Shown in pieces: positions 16,785 to 25,436 of a stretch of 64,000 nucleotides of DNA. The stretch is taken from the NCBI GenBank assembly GCA_963729115.1, contig CAVSMR010000025.1, forward strand, positions 558,001-622,000, read 5' to 3'. The position numbers and the translations under genes are program-made. The first letter of the stretch is position 1; each line of letters starts with the position of its first letter. The DNA is from Actinophytocola sp963729115. Its GTDB lineage: Bacteria > Actinomycetota > Actinomycetes > Mycobacteriales > Pseudonocardiaceae. The notes beneath the pieces are model-generated. The model made no database searches and had not been told where the DNA came from. It saw only the letters and a program-made list of their open reading frames with translations.

Positions 16785-17677
16785 GCCCCGGTCAGCGCGC
16801 CGGCGATCGCGTCCAGCTGGTCGTTCATCCATTCAACGTAGTCCGTCACGCCCGACGGCAACGTCTCCGTCACGGTGACGACCGGAATGCCCGCCTTCTT
16901 CGCGTCGGCGGTCAGCGACTTGGTGACCGGCGTCTCCGTCTGCGCGTTCTCGACCAGCATCGCGACCTGCTTGCCGGTGATCAGGCCGGTGGTCTCGGCG
17001 ACCGCCGCCACGGGCGGGTCGGTCTCCTCCTCGATCGCCTCGGAGAACTCCGGGGGCGTCGCGTCGGACAGGCCGGCGGCGTCGAGGAGGTAGTGCGCGA
17101 CCGGTTCGGTGGCGACGACCTTCGCGCCCGGCTCGGTCGCGCCGGCCCGCTCGGCCTTCGCGATGAGGCCGTCCACCTGGGTCCCGAACGCCTTGGCGTT
17201 GGCGGCGAACGCGTCCTTGCGGCCGGGGTCGATGGCGCCGAGGTCGGCGGCGATCTTGTCGGCGACCTTCTGGACGGTCGGCATGTCGTACCAGACGTGC
17301 TCGTTCGCGCCGTCCCCGTGGCCGGACAGGTCGAACGCGTCGATCTGCCGGGCGTCGGTGCCGGTGCCGTCGATGAGCTCGGTGAGGAAGTCGTCGTAGC
17401 CGCCGCCGTTGTAGACGACGAGCTTCGCGTCGGTCAGGGCGGTGGCGTCCTCGGGCTTGTCCGGGTAGGCGTGCGGGTCGGCGGACGTGTCGTTGATCAG
17501 CGACGTGACGCTGACGTCGTCCCCGCCGACCGCCTCGACGACGCTGCCCCACACGTTGGTCGAGGCGACCACGGCGATCTTCCCGTCCGCGGCCGCGCCC
17601 GTGCCGCCCGCGCAACCCGCGAGCGCCAGCAGGGCGAGCCCGGCCAGGACCGGAGCAGATCGGGACAGTCGACTCAT
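16781..17677 (-). CDS. znuA: Zinc-type ABC transporter binding lipoprotein
   Basis: Cluster A-I solute-binding lipoprotein of 298 residues, anchored outside the membrane through the lipobox LALAGC. Metal-ligand regions include TSADPHAYPDKPED near residue 65 and GANEHVWYDMPTVQKVA near 125, then TEPVAHYLLDAAGL near 195 and the late Asp/Glu ligand region VENAQTETP. The His-rich loop of E. coli ZnuA is reduced to DLSGHGDGANEH. GAGG lies 6 nt before the ATG. First gene of the znuA-znuC-znuB operon. Confidence 0.93.
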   Translation of the reverse strand: MSRLSRSAPVLAGLALLALAGCAGGTGAAADGKIAVVASTNVWGSVVEAVGGDDVSVTSLINDTSADPHAYPDKPEDATALTDAKLVVYNGGGYDDFLTELIDGTGTDARQIDAFDLSGHGDGANEHVWYDMPTVQKVADKIAADLGAIDPGRKDAFAANAKAFGTQVDGLIAKAERAGATEPGAKVVATEPVAHYLLDAAGLSDATPPEFSEAIEEETDPPVAAVAETTGLITGKQVAMLVENAQTETPVTKSLTADAKKAGIPVVTVTETLPSGVTDYVEWMNDQLDAIAGALTGA

Positions 17678-17697
17678 GCGCGCCTCGCTATGGATAA

Positions 17698-17712
17698 TGG
17701 AAACCGTTTTCG
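17698..17712. promoter_or_regulatory. Candidate Zur operator upstream of znuA
   Basis: TGGAAACCGTTTTCG (minus: CGAAAACGGTTTCCA) is an imperfect 7-1-7 inverted repeat resembling actinobacterial Zur boxes. It ends 20 bp before the znuA ATG and overlaps the likely -10 (CATTAT on the minus strand). It also lies 80 bp before the divergent lacI-type start, so either gene could be affected. By-eye assignment. Confidence 0.5.
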
Positions 17713-17791
17713 ACTACGCCTGACCGACTATACGTCGTCACGGCAAGCGGTTGGGCTTCTGCTCATGCTTCTGAACCGTTACGGTCAGCAC

Positions 17792-18892
17792 ATGGCCCGG
17801 CCTTTGCATGCCCGTCGACCGGCGACACTGGCGTCGCTGGCCGCGGAGCTCGGCGTCTCGCGGACGACCGTGTCCAATGCCTACAACCGGCCCGATCAGT
17901 TGTCCCCCGAACTGCGCAGGCGGGTGCTGGAGACCGCGCGACGGCTGGGTTACCCCGGCCCGGACCCGGTCGCGCGTTCGTTGCGCACGCGCAAGGCGGG
18001 GGCGGTGGGGCTGCTGCTGACCGAGAACCTGTCGTACGCGTTCCGCGACCCCGCGGCGCTCGGTTTCCTGGAGGGGCTGGCGCTCGCGTGCGAGGGGGCC
18101 GGGCAGGGCCTGCACCTCGTTCCGGTGAATCCGGAGCGTGAGGACGTCACGGCGGTGCACAGCGCCGGCGTGGACGGTTTCGTCGTGTACTCGGTGCCCG
18201 ACGACGATCCACACCTGGCGGCCGTGCTGTCGCGGCCGGTGCCGACCGTCGTGTGCGACCAGCCGCGGGTGGACGGTGTGGACCTCGTCGGCATCGACGA
18301 CCACGAGGCGACGCTCGGGCTGGCCGGGCGGTTGATCAGCCTGGGGCACCGGCACGTGGGCGTGCTGTGCATGCGGCTCGCGCGCGACCGCAACGACGGG
18401 TTCGCCTCGGTGGCCCGGCAGCGAGAGGCCCATTTTCACGTGCAGCGCGCGCGGCTGGGTGCGCTGGCGGAGGCGTTCGAGACGGCCGGCGTCGACTGGT
18501 CGCGGGTGCCGGTGGTGGAGCGGTTCGACCACAGCCTGGCGAACGGCGAGTCGGCGGCCGCGCAGCTGCTGGACACGAACCCCGAGGTCACGGCGCTGAT
18601 CTGCACGTCGGACATCCTGGCGCTGGGCGCCCTCGCGCAGGCGAAGCGGCGCGGGCTGCGGGTGCCACAGGACCTGACGGTGACGGGCTTCGACGGCATT
18701 GCCGAGGCCGAGCGGGTGGGCCTGACGACGATCCGCCAGCCGGTCCTGGAAAAGGGCCGGGCGGCGGGCAAGCTGCTGCTGGGCTCGGCCGACCACGCCC
18801 GCCCGCGGCACATCACCCTGGACACGGAACTGGTGATGGGCCAGACCTCCGCCCCACCCCGGACAACTGAGGAACGCTGGTTCGGCCCGTAA
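17792..18892 (+). CDS. LacI family transcriptional regulator
   Basis: 366 residues. The N-terminal helix-turn-helix is ATLASLAAELGVSRTTVSNAY with the hinge LSPELRRRVLETARRLGY, followed by a periplasmic-binding-protein-like sensor domain (AGAVGLLLTENL, GFVVYSVPDDDP, ALICTSDILALGAL, VTGFDGIAEAERVGLTTIRQP). The long hydrophilic insert ASVARQREAHFHVQRARLG at about residue 210 is less usual. Start at the ATG 17792; an alternative ATG is at 17765 and no strong ribosome site favours either. No sugar gene is adjacent; it is divergent from znuA and convergent with the 19223-19882 gene. Confidence 0.88.
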   Translation: MARPLHARRPATLASLAAELGVSRTTVSNAYNRPDQLSPELRRRVLETARRLGYPGPDPVARSLRTRKAGAVGLLLTENLSYAFRDPAALGFLEGLALACEGAGQGLHLVPVNPEREDVTAVHSAGVDGFVVYSVPDDDPHLAAVLSRPVPTVVCDQPRVDGVDLVGIDDHEATLGLAGRLISLGHRHVGVLCMRLARDRNDGFASVARQREAHFHVQRARLGALAEAFETAGVDWSRVPVVERFDHSLANGESAAAQLLDTNPEVTALICTSDILALGALAQAKRRGLRVPQDLTVTGFDGIAEAERVGLTTIRQPVLEKGRAAGKLLLGSADHARPRHITLDTELVMGQTSAPPRTTEERWFGP

Positions 18893-18920
18893 CTGTCCAC
18901 AGTGGGCCGAGTTGTCCACA
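18893..18920 (+). promoter_or_regulatory. Two DnaA-box-like sites after lacI
   Basis: CTGTCCACA (18893-18901) and TTGTCCACA (18912-18920) lie head to tail starting one base after the LacI stop codon. The second is a perfect match to the actinobacterial DnaA box. The first is also part of a near-palindrome GTCCACAGTGGGC. Confidence 0.5.
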
Positions 18921-19043
18921 GGAACGCCGTGACCACTGGTTTTGTCAGTGGGTAGCCGGTAGACTGGCATGTGAGGGTGGCCCCCGGGACAGGGTGGGGC
19001 TTTCGTTTCTGGCGTTCTGCACGCGCGCGCGTGCGCGCGGGGG

Positions 19044-19222
19044 GTCTCGGGTCTGGAGTCCTCGGGCCAGGGGAGGCTCGGGCCAAGGGGCGGCTCGGAT
19101 CAGGGTTCTCGGGCCAGGGCGGTTCTCGGGCCAGGGGCGGCTCGGATCAGGGTCTCCCGCGTCAGGGCACCTCGCGTCAAGGCACCTCGCATCAAGGCGG
19201 CTCGCGTCAAGGCGGCTCGCGA
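19044..19222. repeat. Minisatellite of ~15-17 bp units
   Basis: About ten imperfect head-to-tail units such as TCGGGCCAGGGGCGGC, TCGGATCAGGGTCTC, TCGCGTCAAGGCACC and TCGCGTCAAGGCGGC, grading from one form to the next. The last units resemble the final bases of the adjacent gene (CGCGTCAAGGTCAGGCGG at its 3' end). A preceding alternating purine-pyrimidine run (GCACGCGCGCGCGTGCGCGC, 19019-19038) could form Z-DNA. The 330-bp gap 18893-19222 contains no gene. Confidence 0.75.
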
Positions 19223-19882
19223 TCAGCGCGTCAAGGTCAGGCGGGTGGCGGGGCCGGTGATCGTGCCCAGCTTGCCGGTTACGCGGTACTTGCCCGTTGC
19301 CACCGCGGCCCGCTGCGCCGGGCAGCCCGGCGCGGACGTCCGGCCGGCCCAGGTCAGGGAGAACAGCAGCGGCTGGCCCGGCGCCAGGGTCCGCCTGTCG
19401 GCAGCCGCCGGGTGGAAGCAGTCGTTGCTCGACCACAGGCGCTTCCTGCCGTCGCCCGTCGTGATCACCAGTTCGCGCAGCTTGCGGCTCACGTCGCGGG
19501 TGCACGGGACCGTGCCCCGGTTGACCACCGCCAGGCGCAGCAGCGGGTGCTCGCCCACCCGGTACGACGGGGCGGCGGGCTTGGCCACCACCTCGATCAC
19601 CGGGTCGGGGCAGCGCCGGACCGGCTCGGCGGGGCGCGGGGGAACCGTCGTCGGCGACGTGGTGGGTGATACCACCGGCGGGCTGGTCGAGGGCGGCGAG
19701 CTCGGCGCCCCGGCCAGCCGGCTGGCATCGGCGGCGGACCGCACCGGGTGCTCGTCCGCGCCGCCCACCAGGCCGCTGATGATCCACACCAGCAGTACCA
19801 CCGCGAGTGCGCACGCAACCGCGGCGAGAACCCGGCGGCGCCAGTACACCCTTGCGGGCAGCGGACCGACTGGTTCTAGCAT
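19223..19882 (-). CDS. Membrane-anchored proline-rich protein (Rv3587c position)
   Basis: 219 residues. One hydrophobic helix near residues 18-40 (VLAAVACALAVVLLVWIISG) anchors the protein. A Ser/Pro/Thr linker follows (PSTSPPVVSPTTSPTTVPP), then a beta-rich extracellular domain with two Cys pairs (RRCPDP, VPCTRD, SNDCFHP, APGCPAQ) and a strand set ending TGPATRLTLTR. Its place beside canB matches the M. tuberculosis membrane gene Rv3587c. Function unknown. Confidence 0.75.
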   Translation of the reverse strand: MLEPVGPLPARVYWRRRVLAAVACALAVVLLVWIISGLVGGADEHPVRSAADASRLAGAPSSPPSTSPPVVSPTTSPTTVPPRPAEPVRRCPDPVIEVVAKPAAPSYRVGEHPLLRLAVVNRGTVPCTRDVSRKLRELVITTGDGRKRLWSSNDCFHPAAADRRTLAPGQPLLFSLTWAGRTSAPGCPAQRAAVATGKYRVTGKLGTITGPATRLTLTR

Positions 19883-20041
19883 TCACCGACGGTAACTCCG
19901 CGAGGCCGCGACACCGGGGAGCAACCGCGCCCACGATCGGGGGATATCCGCAGGCCGCGGTAACCAAGCCCATATTGCCCGGGGGCGCGCCCGTTGCTCC
20001 AATGGGTAACGAGCCCACGCAGCCGGCGGCAGGAGTGGATC

Positions 20042-20533
20042 ATGAGTGCCATCGACGTGCTACTCGAACGGCACGCGTCGGGTGTGGACCACGGCGCGCC
20101 GGAGGTGCCGACGCCCGTGCCCAGCCTCCACCTCGCGGTGGTGACGTGCATGGACGCTCGCATCAAGGTGTTCGACGTCTTCGGCCTGCGCCACGGCGAG
20201 GCGCACATCCTGCGCAACGCGGGCGGCATCGTCACCGACGACATCGTGCGCTCGCTCGCGATCAGCCAGCGCAAGCTCGAGACGCGCGAGGTCCTCGTCA
20301 TGCAGCACACCTCGTGCGGGCTGTCGATGATCACCGAGGACGAGTTCAAGGACGAGCTCGAGCGCGACACGAAGCTGCGGCCGCCGTGGGCCATCGAGGC
20401 CTTTCGCGAGGTCAAGGACAGCGTGCGGCAGTCGGTGGAACGCGTTCGCCGCAGCCCGTTCGTGCCGTACCGCGACCACGTGCGCGGGTTCGTGTACGAC
20501 GTCCACACCGCCGAGATCACCGAGGTCATCTAG
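20042..20533 (+). CDS. canB: Beta-class carbonic anhydrase
   Basis: Zinc enzyme interconverting CO2 and bicarbonate, 163 residues. Zinc ligands are in VVTCMDARI (CxDxR dyad) and QHTSCGL (HxxC); NAGGIVTDD is also conserved. GGAG precedes the ATG. It corresponds in sequence and neighbourhood to M. tuberculosis Rv3588c, beside mutY, although here both genes are on the same strand with mutY 12 bp downstream. Confidence 0.95.
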   Translation: MSAIDVLLERHASGVDHGAPEVPTPVPSLHLAVVTCMDARIKVFDVFGLRHGEAHILRNAGGIVTDDIVRSLAISQRKLETREVLVMQHTSCGLSMITEDEFKDELERDTKLRPPWAIEAFREVKDSVRQSVERVRRSPFVPYRDHVRGFVYDVHTAEITEVI

Positions 20534-20545
20534 CATCTGGCGGCG

Positions 20546-21421
20546 ATGAACCTCGACGCGCACGTACTGGCCGGCTGGTTCGCGGCCAACGCACGGGACC
20601 TGCCCTGGCGGGCGCCGGACTGCTCGGCCTGGGGCGTGCTGGTCAGCGAGATCATGCTGCAGCAGACCCCGGTCGCCCGCGTCGAGCCCGCCTGGCACGA
20701 CTGGATGGCGCGCTGGCCCCGGCCCTCCGACCTCGCCGCCGCGGTGCCGGCGGACGTGTTGCGCGCGTGGGGAAAGCTCGGCTACCCGCGGCGCGCACTG
20801 CGCCTGCGCGAGGCGGCCACCGCGATCGCCGCGCGGCACGGCGACGTCGTTCCGTCCGATGTGGACACGCTGCTCGCGCTGCCCGGCATCGGCGCCTACA
20901 CCGCGCGCGCCGTGGCCGCGTTCGCCTACCGCAAGCGCTGTCCCGTGGTCGACACGAACGTGCGGCGCGTGATCGCCCGAGCGGTGCACGGCGCGGGCGA
21001 CTCGGGGCCCGCGTCCACCACCCGCGACCTGGCCGACGCCGACGCGCTGCTGCCCGCGGACGACGAGCTCGCCGCGCGGATGTCGGCCGCGCTGATGGAG
21101 CTCGGTCAGACCGTGTGCACCGCCCGCGCGCCGCGTTGCGCGGACTGCCCGATCCACGACGCCTGCGCGTGGCTGCGCGCCGGCAAGCCGGCCTACACCG
21201 GACCCGCCAAGCCCGTGCAGAAGTTCGCCGGCACCGACCGGCAGGTGCGCGGCCGGCTGCTGGACGTCCTGCGCGACACGTCGGCGCCGGTCCCGAAGGC
21301 CCAGCTCGACGTGGTGTGGTCGGACGCCGGCCAGCGCGACCGCTGCCTCGACTCGCTGCTCACCGACGGCCTCGTCGAGCAGACCGCCGACGGGCGGTTC
21401 GCCTTACCTGGTGAGCACTAA
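20546..21421 (+). CDS. mutY: A/G-specific adenine glycosylase
   Basis: Removes adenine mispaired with 8-oxoguanine. 291 residues. The helix-hairpin-helix glycosylase core holds the catalytic Glu in SEIMLQQTPV and the loop LLALPGIGAYTARAVAAFAY followed by VVDTNVRRV (catalytic Asp). The [4Fe-4S] cluster ligands are C-x6-C-x2-C-x5-C in CTARAPRCADCPIHDAC. The C-terminal 8-oxoG-recognising NUDIX domain is absent, as is common in actinobacterial MutY; instead there is a short winged-helix-like end. Confidence 0.95.
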   Translation: MNLDAHVLAGWFAANARDLPWRAPDCSAWGVLVSEIMLQQTPVARVEPAWHDWMARWPRPSDLAAAVPADVLRAWGKLGYPRRALRLREAATAIAARHGDVVPSDVDTLLALPGIGAYTARAVAAFAYRKRCPVVDTNVRRVIARAVHGAGDSGPASTTRDLADADALLPADDELAARMSAALMELGQTVCTARAPRCADCPIHDACAWLRAGKPAYTGPAKPVQKFAGTDRQVRGRLLDVLRDTSAPVPKAQLDVVWSDAGQRDRCLDSLLTDGLVEQTADGRFALPGEH

Positions 21422-21532
21422 CCAAATAGTCTGGCAATTGGGGAACCATTGCCACACGGCAGTGCGGTGACTAGCGTCGGGTAGGCCAGTCACCGATCTG
21501 GGCCACGAGCCCATTGTCGAGGGAGATCGAAG

Positions 21533-22582
21533 ATGGCCGTATCTCGCCGTGCCCTGATTCGCGGCGGATTCACCGTCACCGCGGTCGGCGCCCTGGGTGC
21601 CACGATTCCGCTCACCGCCGGCGCGGCCGGCGAGGAAACCACGCCGAAGGCGGCCGCGCGGCCGACCATCCACGGCTGCGACGAATGGGGCGCACGACCG
21701 CCGAACGGCACCATCGAGGTGCTCAACCACAAGCCGACCTACATCGTCGTGCACCACACGGCGGGCGGGAACTCGAGCGACCTGTCGCAGGCGCACGCGT
21801 TCCAGATCTCGCGGGACATCCAGGACTTCCACATGGACGGCCGCGGCTGGATCGATACCGGCCAGCAGCTGACCAACAGCCGCGGCGGGCATGTCACCGA
21901 GGGCCGCCACCGCAGCGTGGAGATCCTCGACGGCGGCACCCGGCACGTGATGGGCGCGAACGTCGCGGACAACAACAGCACGATCATCGGCATCGAGAAC
22001 GAGGGCCTCTACTCCACTGTGGACGTCACGCAGCAGCTGTGGGACTCGCTGGTGCAGTTGGTCGCCTACATCGCCGCGCAGTACGGCATCCCGACGTCGA
22101 ACATCAAGGGGCACCGGGACTTCAACGCCACCGAGTGCCCCGGCGAGGTCCTGTATGGACGGTTGCCGGAGCTGCGCGACGCGGTCGGCGGCGTGCTCGG
22201 CACCGCGGTCACGCAGCCGGCCACCTGGCCGCTGCTCAAGCCGGGCGCGAGCGGGGCGAAAGTCCTTGCCGCACAACACCTCCTGCGGGCGCGCGGCGCG
22301 AACGTGCCGCTGGACGGCGTGTTCGGCGCGTCGACGTTCGCGGCGGTGCGCGAGCTCGCGACCGGGCACGGCGTGGCCTACGAACCGTGCTACGCCAGCC
22401 GCACCGCGGACGAGAGCGGCTACGTCGGCTCCACCACCTGGCCGCTGCTGGTCCGCTCGGTCCGCGCCGGCGACTCGAGCCACGACGCGCAGGCGGCCCG
22501 CGTGCTGCTGACCAGCCGCGGCGAGCGCTCCGGCCGCGACGTGCTCGTCGACACCGCGACCTGGCAGCGCCTGCTGAGCTGA
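21533..22582 (+). CDS. Tat-exported N-acetylmuramoyl-L-alanine amidase
   Basis: 349 residues. Twin-arginine signal SRRALIRGGFTVTAVG and a cleavage region near residue 30. The Amidase_2/PGRP domain spans about 45-205, with zinc ligands in VVHHTAGG and KGHRDFNATECPG. Residues 215-270 form a peptidoglycan-binding-like module (KPGASGAKVLAAQHLLRARG, VFGASTFAAVREL), and a second partial module follows. Target is septal or lateral peptidoglycan. Its place between mutY and clpC parallels Rv3594 of M. tuberculosis. Confidence 0.92.
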   Translation: MAVSRRALIRGGFTVTAVGALGATIPLTAGAAGEETTPKAAARPTIHGCDEWGARPPNGTIEVLNHKPTYIVVHHTAGGNSSDLSQAHAFQISRDIQDFHMDGRGWIDTGQQLTNSRGGHVTEGRHRSVEILDGGTRHVMGANVADNNSTIIGIENEGLYSTVDVTQQLWDSLVQLVAYIAAQYGIPTSNIKGHRDFNATECPGEVLYGRLPELRDAVGGVLGTAVTQPATWPLLKPGASGAKVLAAQHLLRARGANVPLDGVFGASTFAAVRELATGHGVAYEPCYASRTADESGYVGSTTWPLLVRSVRAGDSSHDAQAARVLLTSRGERSGRDVLVDTATWQRLLS

Positions 22583-22602
22583 CGCTGTGGCACCCTGCGC
22601 CC

Positions 22603-23127
22603 ATGGCGCAGGCGCTCGAGTTCTGGTTCGACGGCGAGGCCGACGCCGCCGTGCGTGCGTTGTGGCGCAGGCTGGACAAGGCAGGAGTCCCCAGCCTGGC
22701 CACCCGCACGCACGGCCGGCACCGGCCGCACGTGACGTTCGCGCTGGCGAGCGCGATCCCGCCGCGCACGCGGGAGGCGCTGCGCGAGGACCTGCGGCTG
22801 CTGTCGATCCCGGACCTGTGGCTGGCCACGCTCGCCGCGTTCACCGCGAGCGAGCCGGTGCTGATGCTGGCGGCGGTCGTGGACACCGAGCTGCTCGCCG
22901 TCCACTCCGCCGTGCACGACGTGCTGGCGAAGAAGGTCAAGCAGCCCTCGGCGTACTACCTGCCCGGCTCGTGGGTGCCGCACTGCACGCTGGCGCAAGG
23001 GATCGAGCCCGCGCAGGTGACGGCCGGCTTCGCCGCGCTGTACCCGGTCGAGCCGGTCAAGGCGCGGGTGAGCGGGATCGCGATCGTCGACACGCACACC
23101 GGCGAGGCCGAGCCGCTCATCGGTTGA
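22603..23127 (+). CDS. 2'-5' RNA ligase family (2H phosphoesterase) protein
   Basis: 174 residues with two HxT/S catalytic motifs, HVTFALAS near residue 45 and HCTLAQG near 128, spaced as in 2H phosphoesterases. The start ATG lies 21 bp after the amidase stop. Physiological substrate is unknown; relatives act on 2'-5' linked or cyclic phosphodiesters. Its last 11 bp overlap the end of the convergent hydrolase gene. Confidence 0.82.
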   Translation: MAQALEFWFDGEADAAVRALWRRLDKAGVPSLATRTHGRHRPHVTFALASAIPPRTREALREDLRLLSIPDLWLATLAAFTASEPVLMLAAVVDTELLAVHSAVHDVLAKKVKQPSAYYLPGSWVPHCTLAQGIEPAQVTAGFAALYPVEPVKARVSGIAIVDTHTGEAEPLIG

Positions 23128-23912
23128 GCACCTCGGACAGGAACGCCTCGACCGCCCCGCGATAGACCTCCGGCGCGGCCCGGTGCACGACGTGGCCCGC
23201 ACCCTCGACGACCAGGTGGTGCCCGCCGCCCGGCGCGCGCACCGGCAGCTCCTTCAGCTGCCCGGGCGGCATCGCGCTGTGCCCGGCCTCGATGGCGAGG
23301 ATCGGGCACCGGACCCGCTCGACCATCGGCCAGTAGTCGCGCCGGCCCCACTCGGCGGCGATGTCGTACAGGTCCTCGAGGTCGGCCATGAGGTGGTAGC
23401 CGTCCGCCCGCTCTTCCACGCACTCGGCGAAGTAGTCGCCCAGGTCGCCGAAGAACTCGCGGACGTGGTCGAGCGAGGCGAACGGGACGGGCCAGGACTC
23501 GAAGTACGCGCGCCACGGGTCGACCGTCCGGCCGCGCTGGTCGGGCGCCATGTCCTCGACGACGACCGCGCGGACCAGCCCGGGGTGCGCGGCGGCGAGG
23601 CACCAGGCGTGCAGGCCGCCCATCGAGTGCCCGATCACCACCGCGGGCTCGTCCAGGAGCTCCGCGGCGTCGGCGACGAAGTCCTCGGTGCGCCAGCCGC
23701 CGCCGCGGTCGGCTGCTGGCGCCGTGGCCACGCGCGTCGAGCCCGGTGACCCGGCCGTAGCGGGTGAGCCAGCGCGCCACGGGCCACCAGGTGCGAGCGC
23801 GGCCCATGAGGCCGTGCAGCAGCAGGATCGGCGGGCCGGTGCCGCCGAAGGAGATCACGTCAGGTCGTCGCGCCACGCCATGTTCATATACCGTCCGATC
23901 CCACTCCGGCAT
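23117..23912 (-). pseudogene. Alpha/beta hydrolase split by a frameshift
   Basis: The N-terminal part (from ATG 23912) reads PPILLLHGLMGRARTWWPVA (oxyanion-hole HG) and VTGLDARGHG, then leaves frame near 23700-23740. The rest continues in the +1 frame from WRTEDFVADAAELL with the nucleophile GHSMGGLHAW and a C-terminal GAGHVVHR catalytic His. The two halves join into a normal ~265-residue hydrolase if one base is dropped in the CG-rich run around 23700-23715. Either a real frameshift or a sequencing error in a CGG repeat. Substrate unknown. Confidence 0.75.
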
Positions 23913-23964
23913 CACGGCACGTCAGCCAAGATGGCGGGGTACCGACGGACGGGAGCTGTTCACG

Positions 23965-25410
23965 ATGGACCACCGCACGGCTGTCCGCGCCGCCTGTCTG
24001 GCCCTGGCCGCGCTGAGCCTCGCGGCGTGCACGTCTCGGTCGGGTCCCGAGGCGAAGCCGCCGGATCCGACGACGCCGGCCGAGGCGAAGCCGGGCGCGG
24101 ACGGGGTCGGTGACCCTTACTACCCGAAGGACGGCAACGGCGGCTACGACGTCGCGGGCTACCACGTGTCGATCAGCTACGACCCGAAGACCCGCCAGCT
24201 CACCGGCGACACCACGATCACCGCGAAGGCGACCGGTGAGCTCCAGCGGTTCAACCTGGACCTGCAGGGCCTGAAGGTCAGCGCGGTCCAGGTCGACGGC
24301 AAGGCGGCGAAGGTCGAGCGGGCCGGCGAGCACGAGCTGGTGATCACCCCGGCGGCCCCGGTCGCGGGCGGCGCGGAGTTCGCCACGCGGGTGCGCTACG
24401 CCGGCGTGCCGAAGGAGACCGAGGAGGGCAACCTCGGCGAGAACGGCTGGCAGATCGCGACGTCGGGCGGCGCGTTCGCGGCGGGCGAGCCGCACTCGGC
24501 GACGTCGTGGTACCCGGCGAACGACACCCCGCGCGACAAGGCGACGTTCGAGCTCGACGCCCGCGTGCCGAACGGCTGGAGCGTGATCTCGAACGGCCGG
24601 GAGAAGCCGGCCACGAAGGGCGCGGACGGCTGGACGACGTACCACTGGGCGGAGCCGACCCGGATCGCGACGTACCTGACGACGGTCGGCATCGACAAGT
24701 GGACGTTCGACCGGTCCACGTTGCCGAGCGGGATCCCGCTGGTGAGCGCGTACGCGCCGGGGGCGGAGGACAAGCGGCAGGTCGAGTCGCGGCTGCCGGA
24801 GGTGCTGGAGTTCCTGGCGTCGAAGTTCGGGCCGTACCCGCAGAGCGCGGCGGGCGGGATCTACATCAACGAGAACATCGGGTTCTCGCTGGAGACGCAG
24901 GGGCGGCCGATCTACGCGTCGTGGGCCGAGCTTCCCGTTGTGGTGCACGAGAACGCGCACCAGTGGTACGGCGACTCGGTCTCCGTGCAGTCGTGGGCGG
25001 ACATCTGCCTGAACGAGTGCTTCGCGAGCTACGCCCAGTGGCTCTGGGACGAGGCGAAGGAGGGCGTGAACCTCGACGACCAGTTCCGCCAAACCGTCGG
25101 CGGTGCCCCGCAACAGTTCTGGGGCGGCAAGCTGTACGACATGGGCGCGGGCAACGAGTTCACGTCGGTGTACGACAAGGGCCCGGTGGCGCTGCACGCC
25201 CTGCGCCGGCTCATCGGCGACAAGGCGTTCAACCGGATCCTCAAGGAGTGGCCGGCCGAGCACAAGGACGGCAACGCCTCCTGGCCGGAGTTCGAGAAGT
25301 TCGTCCAGGACGTCACGAAGAAGGACCTGAGCGCGTTCTTCGCGGCGTGGTTCCACGCGGACACGCGACCGGCCGACGAGTTCCTGTACCCGGGCTCACT
25401 GCACAAGTGA
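23965..25410 (+). CDS. M1 family zinc aminopeptidase lipoprotein
   Basis: 481 residues, secreted and lipid-anchored through the lipobox LSLAAC. After a short Pro-rich linker the N-terminal beta-sandwich runs about 55-230 and the gluzincin domain follows. The active site is VVHENAHQWYGD (HExxH near residue 330) with the distal Glu in LNECFASY. The exopeptidase motif (usual GxMEN) appears as the altered NENIGFSLETQ, suggesting changed substrate choice. It lacks the long C-terminal helical domain of cytosolic PepN. The facing gene ends 27 bp away. Confidence 0.92.
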   Translation: MDHRTAVRAACLALAALSLAACTSRSGPEAKPPDPTTPAEAKPGADGVGDPYYPKDGNGGYDVAGYHVSISYDPKTRQLTGDTTITAKATGELQRFNLDLQGLKVSAVQVDGKAAKVERAGEHELVITPAAPVAGGAEFATRVRYAGVPKETEEGNLGENGWQIATSGGAFAAGEPHSATSWYPANDTPRDKATFELDARVPNGWSVISNGREKPATKGADGWTTYHWAEPTRIATYLTTVGIDKWTFDRSTLPSGIPLVSAYAPGAEDKRQVESRLPEVLEFLASKFGPYPQSAAGGIYINENIGFSLETQGRPIYASWAELPVVVHENAHQWYGDSVSVQSWADICLNECFASYAQWLWDEAKEGVNLDDQFRQTVGGAPQQFWGGKLYDMGAGNEFTSVYDKGPVALHALRRLIGDKAFNRILKEWPAEHKDGNASWPEFEKFVQDVTKKDLSAFFAAWFHADTRPADEFLYPGSLHK

Positions 25411-25436
25411 CCACTGTGGACGTCTGTTGAGGACGT

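Noticed and set aside
19044..19222. Minisatellite as a coding gene on the plus strand (GSRQGG-type product)
   Set aside because: No ribosome site or conserved domain; unit length varies so the frame is not kept.
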